Part shown: positions 6,986-9,547 of the stretch, in pieces
Numbering within the stretch: the first letter of the stretch is position 1
Layout: the number at the start of each line of letters is the position of its first letter
Translations under genes and position numbers: made by a program
The notes under the pieces: generated by a model
Seen by the model: only the letters and a program-made list of their open reading frames with translations
Told to the model about the DNA's origin: nothing
Databases searched by the model: none
NCBI GenBank assembly: GCA_021160155.1
Contig: JAGHDB010000299.1
Span: 1-9,547, forward strand
Direction of reading: 5' to 3'
Length of the DNA stretch: 9,547 bases
Source of the DNA: Bacteroidales bacterium
GTDB lineage: Bacteria > Bacteroidota > Bacteroidia > Bacteroidales > UBA12481

Positions 6986-8550
6986 TATTTGGTTCCTCCT
7001 CCTTTTGTTTCAGATCCTTTCTTAATTGCTTTAAGCATGATCCCGACTTCGGCGATTGCCAGAGCGGTAAATGTAGCGGCAAAGAGCCAGAAAGTTAACT
7101 GTACCGATCCCGCATCTATCTTAGAGACCGAAGCAACCGTAGGCAACAGGTCCTGAATGGTCCACGGCTGACGGCCGACTTCAGCAGTGATCCAACCGGT
7201 CTCCTGAGCCAGATAGGCCAAAGGAAGTGTAAAAAGTGCCAGTCGCAGCCAGAATCTTCGTTTGGGCATCACACCCCTGATTGAGAAAAAGAGAAAGAGG
7301 GCAAAGAACAGGATGAAATAAAATCCCAGGGTAACCATAATATGAAAACTGTAAAAAGTAACCGGAACATTAGGAATATAGTAATCAACCTCATCGTAAA
7401 AACCATATCCGAAATAACGGAAATAATGGTCTTTGAAGTTCTGTTCCCGGAACCGGGCCTTAATCTGTTCAACCAGTTCCGTATCCCCGGCATCTTGTGC
7501 ATTTTTAAAATCGGTCAGCAATTGCCTGGCCTGCTTGCCCCTCCTGATCTTTTCACTGATGGGTAAAATTCTTTGTTTCGGATTTCCATTGGTCAGGTCA
7601 TTGATACCCGGCACAAATTCATTGAATTTTCCGAATGCAAGCCAGGAAAGCATCTTGGGAAGTTCGAGTTGAAAAATACATTCATCCCCATTTTCACGTT
7701 TAGATTTGCTGTTTAATATCGCGATGGCTTTCAGATTGGCACCCTCTGTTCCCTTATATAATCCTTCCATAGCAGCCAGTTTCATCGGCTGAACTTTGGC
7801 AATCTGTTTGGCTGAGCCATCCCCGGTAAATACTACACTTAACGAAGCGAGCAGGCCAAATACTGCTGCAATAGTAATACTTCGCAACGCCAGGCGTTGC
7901 TCTCTCTTTTTCAGCAGAAACCAGGCACTGACCCCGATCACGAAAAGCGCAGCCAGTACAAATCCCGAAGAGATCGTATGCAGAAATTTGTTAACCGCAA
8001 CCGGTGAAAAGAGTACATCCCAGAAATTGATCATTTCACTTCGTGCCGTTTCAGGATTGAATACAGTACCTGACGGCATTTGCATCCATCCGTTGGCCAC
8101 TAAAATCCAAAGTGCCGATAAGTTGGATCCGATGGCAACCAGCCAGGTAGAAACTAAATGAAATTTCTTACTCACCCGGTTCCATCCAAAAAACATAATA
8201 GCCACAAAGGTTGACTCCAGGAAAAAAGCCATAATACCTTCAATGGCCAGAGGAGCACCAAAAATATCGCCCACAAACCAGGAATAACACGACCAGTTGG
8301 TACCAAACTCAAATTCGAGAATAATACCGGTGGCTACACCGATTGCAAAATTAATCCCAAACAATTTCATCCAGAATTGGGTCAGTTTTTTCCATTCGGG
8401 ATCTCCTGTTCTTACATAGTTCGATTCCATGAAAGCAATGATCCATGAAAGCCCCAGTGTAAGGGGAACAAACAGCCAGTGGTAAAGGGCAGTAAGGGCA
8501 AACTGCCATCTCGACCAATCCACCACGGCCCAGTCAATGTGTTGCATCAT
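6985..8550 (-). CDS. cydA: Cytochrome bd quinol oxidase subunit I, long Q-loop type
   Basis: 521 residues, close to the 522 of E. coli CydA, with about nine membrane helices; binds hemes b558, b595 and d and the quinol. Key residues are all present with a constant +5 offset to E. coli: heme ligands His24 (H19) and His191 (H186), acidic Glu104 and Glu112 (E99, E107), and Q-loop Lys257 and Glu262 (K252, E257). The third ligand, Met405, lies in FHIMV (M393). GRQPW is at 459-463. About 130 residues separate the Q-loop Lys/Glu pair from the Met ligand region, much as in E. coli, which marks the long Q-loop class. The start may be ATG at 8550 or the adjacent ATG at 8547. The DUF4492 gene ends 38 bases upstream in an AT-rich gap, and cydB overlaps its stop. 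Confidence 0.98.
   Translation of the reverse strand: MMQHIDWAVVDWSRWQFALTALYHWLFVPLTLGLSWIIAFMESNYVRTGDPEWKKLTQFWMKLFGINFAIGVATGIILEFEFGTNWSCYSWFVGDIFGAPLAIEGIMAFFLESTFVAIMFFGWNRVSKKFHLVSTWLVAIGSNLSALWILVANGWMQMPSGTVFNPETARSEMINFWDVLFSPVAVNKFLHTISSGFVLAALFVIGVSAWFLLKKREQRLALRSITIAAVFGLLASLSVVFTGDGSAKQIAKVQPMKLAAMEGLYKGTEGANLKAIAILNSKSKRENGDECIFQLELPKMLSWLAFGKFNEFVPGINDLTNGNPKQRILPISEKIRRGKQARQLLTDFKNAQDAGDTELVEQIKARFREQNFKDHYFRYFGYGFYDEVDYYIPNVPVTFYSFHIMVTLGFYFILFFALFLFFSIRGVMPKRRFWLRLALFTLPLAYLAQETGWITAEVGRQPWTIQDLLPTVASVSKIDAGSVQLTFWLFAATFTALAIAEVGIMLKAIKKGSETKGGGTK
6995..7003 (-). promoter_or_regulatory. cydB: Shine-Dalgarno site of cydB within the 3' end of cydA
   Basis: The minus strand reads AGGAGGAGG followed by AACCAAATA and the cydB ATG, so the nearer AGGAGG ends nine bases before the start. 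It encodes the Gly-Gly-Gly of the CydA tail. It stands out because no other start in this window has such a sequence, and Shine-Dalgarno use is generally weak in Bacteroidota. Confidence 0.5.
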
Positions 8551-8588
8551 AGGTTATTTAATTTATATATAATCAATATAATAAATAG

Positions 8589-8801
8589 CTATAATTTTAA
8601 TTGTTCCTGCATAAATTGAATTCTTTGCTTTTCATTGTCAAACTTTTTTTTCAACAGATCAGGCATAAGAAGCAGTTTAAGAATCAGAAAAATAACAGCC
8701 AGTTTGATCAGAATGATCAACCACACCTGACGGCCCCAATCCGGCAAATGTTTAAACCCGTTGATATAAAAAAGTGCAACTTTTTTGAATAATTGAAGCA
8801 T
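8589..8801 (-). CDS. DUF4492 family small membrane protein, first gene of the cyd operon
   Basis: 70 residues. An amphipathic N-terminal stretch (LFKKVALFYINGFKHL) leads to a Trp-containing segment at 22-27 and one membrane helix at about 27-47 (VWLIILIKLAVIFLILKLLL). After M46-P47-D48-L49-L50 comes a charged tail, likely helical or coiled-coil (KKKFDNEKQRIQFMQEQ). Length, the W-x-IILIK pattern and the position directly before cydA fit DUF4492, a family I know only from Bacteroidota with no proven function. It probably sits in the inner membrane with the oxidase, as an assembly factor or accessory subunit; this rests on the conserved neighbourhood only. It ends with TAG. A good promoter lies just upstream, so this is likely the first gene of the transcript. 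Confidence 0.85.
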   Translation of the reverse strand: MLQLFKKVALFYINGFKHLPDWGRQVWLIILIKLAVIFLILKLLLMPDLLKKKFDNEKQRIQFMQEQLKL

Positions 8802-8807
8802 AACAGG

Positions 8808-8827
8808 CTTAGGTTGATGATCCTAAG
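8808..8827. repeat. Perfect inverted repeat CTTAGG-N8-CCTAAG over the cyd promoter
   Basis: CTTAGG (8808-8813), spacer TTGATGAT, CCTAAG (8822-8827). The 20-base dyad covers most of the -7 box and is centred close to the predicted transcription start. It could be an operator for a dimeric regulator or a weak leader hairpin. It is not GC-rich and has no T-run on the transcribed strand, so it is not a terminator for the gene upstream. I do not recognise the site as belonging to a named regulator. Confidence 0.5.
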
Positions 8828-8853
8828 ATAACAAGCTTTGATTATTAAACAAA
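8823..8853 (-). promoter_or_regulatory. Promoter of the DUF4492-cydA-cydB operon (Bacteroidota -33/-7 type)
   Basis: On the minus strand TTTG (8853-8850) is followed by exactly 19 bases and then TATCTTAG (8830-8823), a seven-of-eight match to TAnnTTTG counting the free positions. This is the layout of the primary-sigma promoter of Bacteroidota. The predicted start is near 8817, leaving a leader of about 15 bases before the ATG at 8801. Confidence 0.55.
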
Positions 8854-8868
8854 TATTCAATACTTCAT

Positions 8869-9547
8869 TTAATGTAACCGCACCTGTATCTCCCCTGAGA
8901 ATGAGTCGCCCTTTTTCAGTGGATGTCGTTCATTTTTCAGGTGACTGCTGAAGAACAAATCACCTCCGCCGGTTGTAAAGGAAGCCACAAGTAAATGAAC
9001 TTTTCCATTTCCAATCCAGGACCTTATAGCATCGTGACCACCACGTCCATTGACTTGCAGTCCGTTCCCGGAGTGATTGGTTAATGAAGCATGCAGCAGA
9101 TGGTCGCGAGTAGCTCTGAAATCATTGGACCCCATGGGGTTCAGGTCGGCTTCCCACGGCCAGGCGGGAGCCACACCAAACTTAAAGTGGTGCTCTTTCT
9201 TTTGGGGAAACGGAACTACCGATCCTGCAGTACGACCGATATGGTTTTCAGGATAGACACTCCACTGTCCGGTTCTTTTCCATGAGAGCTGCTCAAAATC
9301 GCGTGGCATATCAAATACCCATCCTATTTGCCGGGGATTAATATCCGCATTGATATGCAAAGTATAAGTAAGATGCAGCCATCCGGATGAATCCAAACGA
9401 TAAGTCATATCCACACCGGCCTGGTCATAAGAACCTTCAACTTTGATAAAAGATCCTGAGGCATCAGTTCCGGTTTCGGTAATTCTTCCGTTCCATCCGG
9501 AACAAAGATCATTAAGTGGTTCAATGTGCAGACTGTGACTGGTGTTA
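8869..9547 (-). CDS. C-terminal part of a GH2-like glycoside hydrolase, 5' end outside the window
   Basis: The frame is open from the right edge to TAA at 8871-8869, giving 225 residues of the C-terminus; the GTG at 9414 is an internal Val codon, not a start. The beta-sandwich pattern resembles the last domains of family 2 beta-galactosidases. IGWVFDMP followed by WKRTGQWSVYPENHIGR takes the place of the usual region ending in the WYGRGP-x-E-x-Y-x-DR motif. Further on are SNDFRATRDHLLHA (from about residue 138 of this fragment), VRSW-like IRSW, and a final strand ending in QVRLH. The catalytic barrel is not in view, so substrate and activity cannot be judged. The stop lies 67 bases before the DUF4492 start on the same strand; the promoter in that gap argues against one operon. 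Confidence 0.65.
   Translation of the reverse strand, partial: NTSHSLHIEPLNDLCSGWNGRITETGTDASGSFIKVEGSYDQAGVDMTYRLDSSGWLHLTYTLHINADINPRQIGWVFDMPRDFEQLSWKRTGQWSVYPENHIGRTAGSVVPFPQKKEHHFKFGVAPAWPWEADLNPMGSNDFRATRDHLLHASLTNHSGNGLQVNGRGGHDAIRSWIGNGKVHLLVASFTTGGGDLFFSSHLKNERHPLKKGDSFSGEIQVRLH

Noticed and set aside
7796..8161. 121-codon open frame on the + strand
   Set aside because: It lies wholly antisense within cydA, has no recognisable domain, and is a by-product of cydA codon use.
8838..8851. TTGAT-N4-AAACA as an FNR/CRP-like site in the cyd promoter
   Set aside because: The second half matches ATCAA at only two of five positions, so it is no better than chance in AT-rich DNA.
9412..9414. 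GTG as the start of a separate 181-residue gene
   Set aside because: The frame stays open upstream to the window edge and continues the same beta-sandwich pattern, so this is an internal Val codon.

Overview
The window looks like chromosomal DNA from a member of the Bacteroidota, probably near the Bacteroidales/Marinilabiliales (the order is inference). The support is the FtsH with a Lys-rich tail, a PorV2-type outer-membrane protein of the type IX secretion family, a DUF4492 gene in front of cydAB, a CydB of the Bacteroidota kind, and a -33/-7 promoter of the TTTG/TAnnTTTG type. All genes are intact except the two cut by the window edges. I see no rRNA, tRNA, CRISPR array, insertion sequence or phage gene.

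Left part (1-3680, + strand): a tight co-directional series of the 3' two thirds of ftsH, a LUD-domain protein, a DUF2007 small protein, cdsA and psd. The last four genes overlap by a few bases at each junction (TAATG, TTGA, ATGA), so they should be translated in a coupled way. CdsA makes CDP-diacylglycerol. Psd turns phosphatidylserine into phosphatidylethanolamine. The middle enzyme, PssA, lies further right (4918-5682, + strand), separated from psd by a porV2-like gene on the opposite strand (3777-4841). The window therefore holds the whole CDP-DAG to PS to PE route, interrupted by one outer-membrane beta-barrel gene.

Right part (5704-8801, - strand): a terminal-oxidase operon read leftward: a DUF4492 small membrane protein, cydA, cydB, and then a previously uncalled 41-residue single-span membrane protein (5704-5829). 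That last ORF sits where CydX sits in proteobacterial operons and begins M-x-Y-F as CydX does. It is the most interesting item here. A good -33/-7 promoter with a 19-base spacer lies just before the DUF4492 gene, and a perfect 6+6 inverted repeat straddles its -7 box and predicted start.

Far right (8869-9547, - strand): the C-terminal 225 residues of a large protein resembling the end of a family GH2 glycoside hydrolase. It has no visible functional link to the oxidase operon that follows it.

No stretch over 300 bases lacks a gene; the longest gap is the 96 bases between psd and the porV2-like gene.
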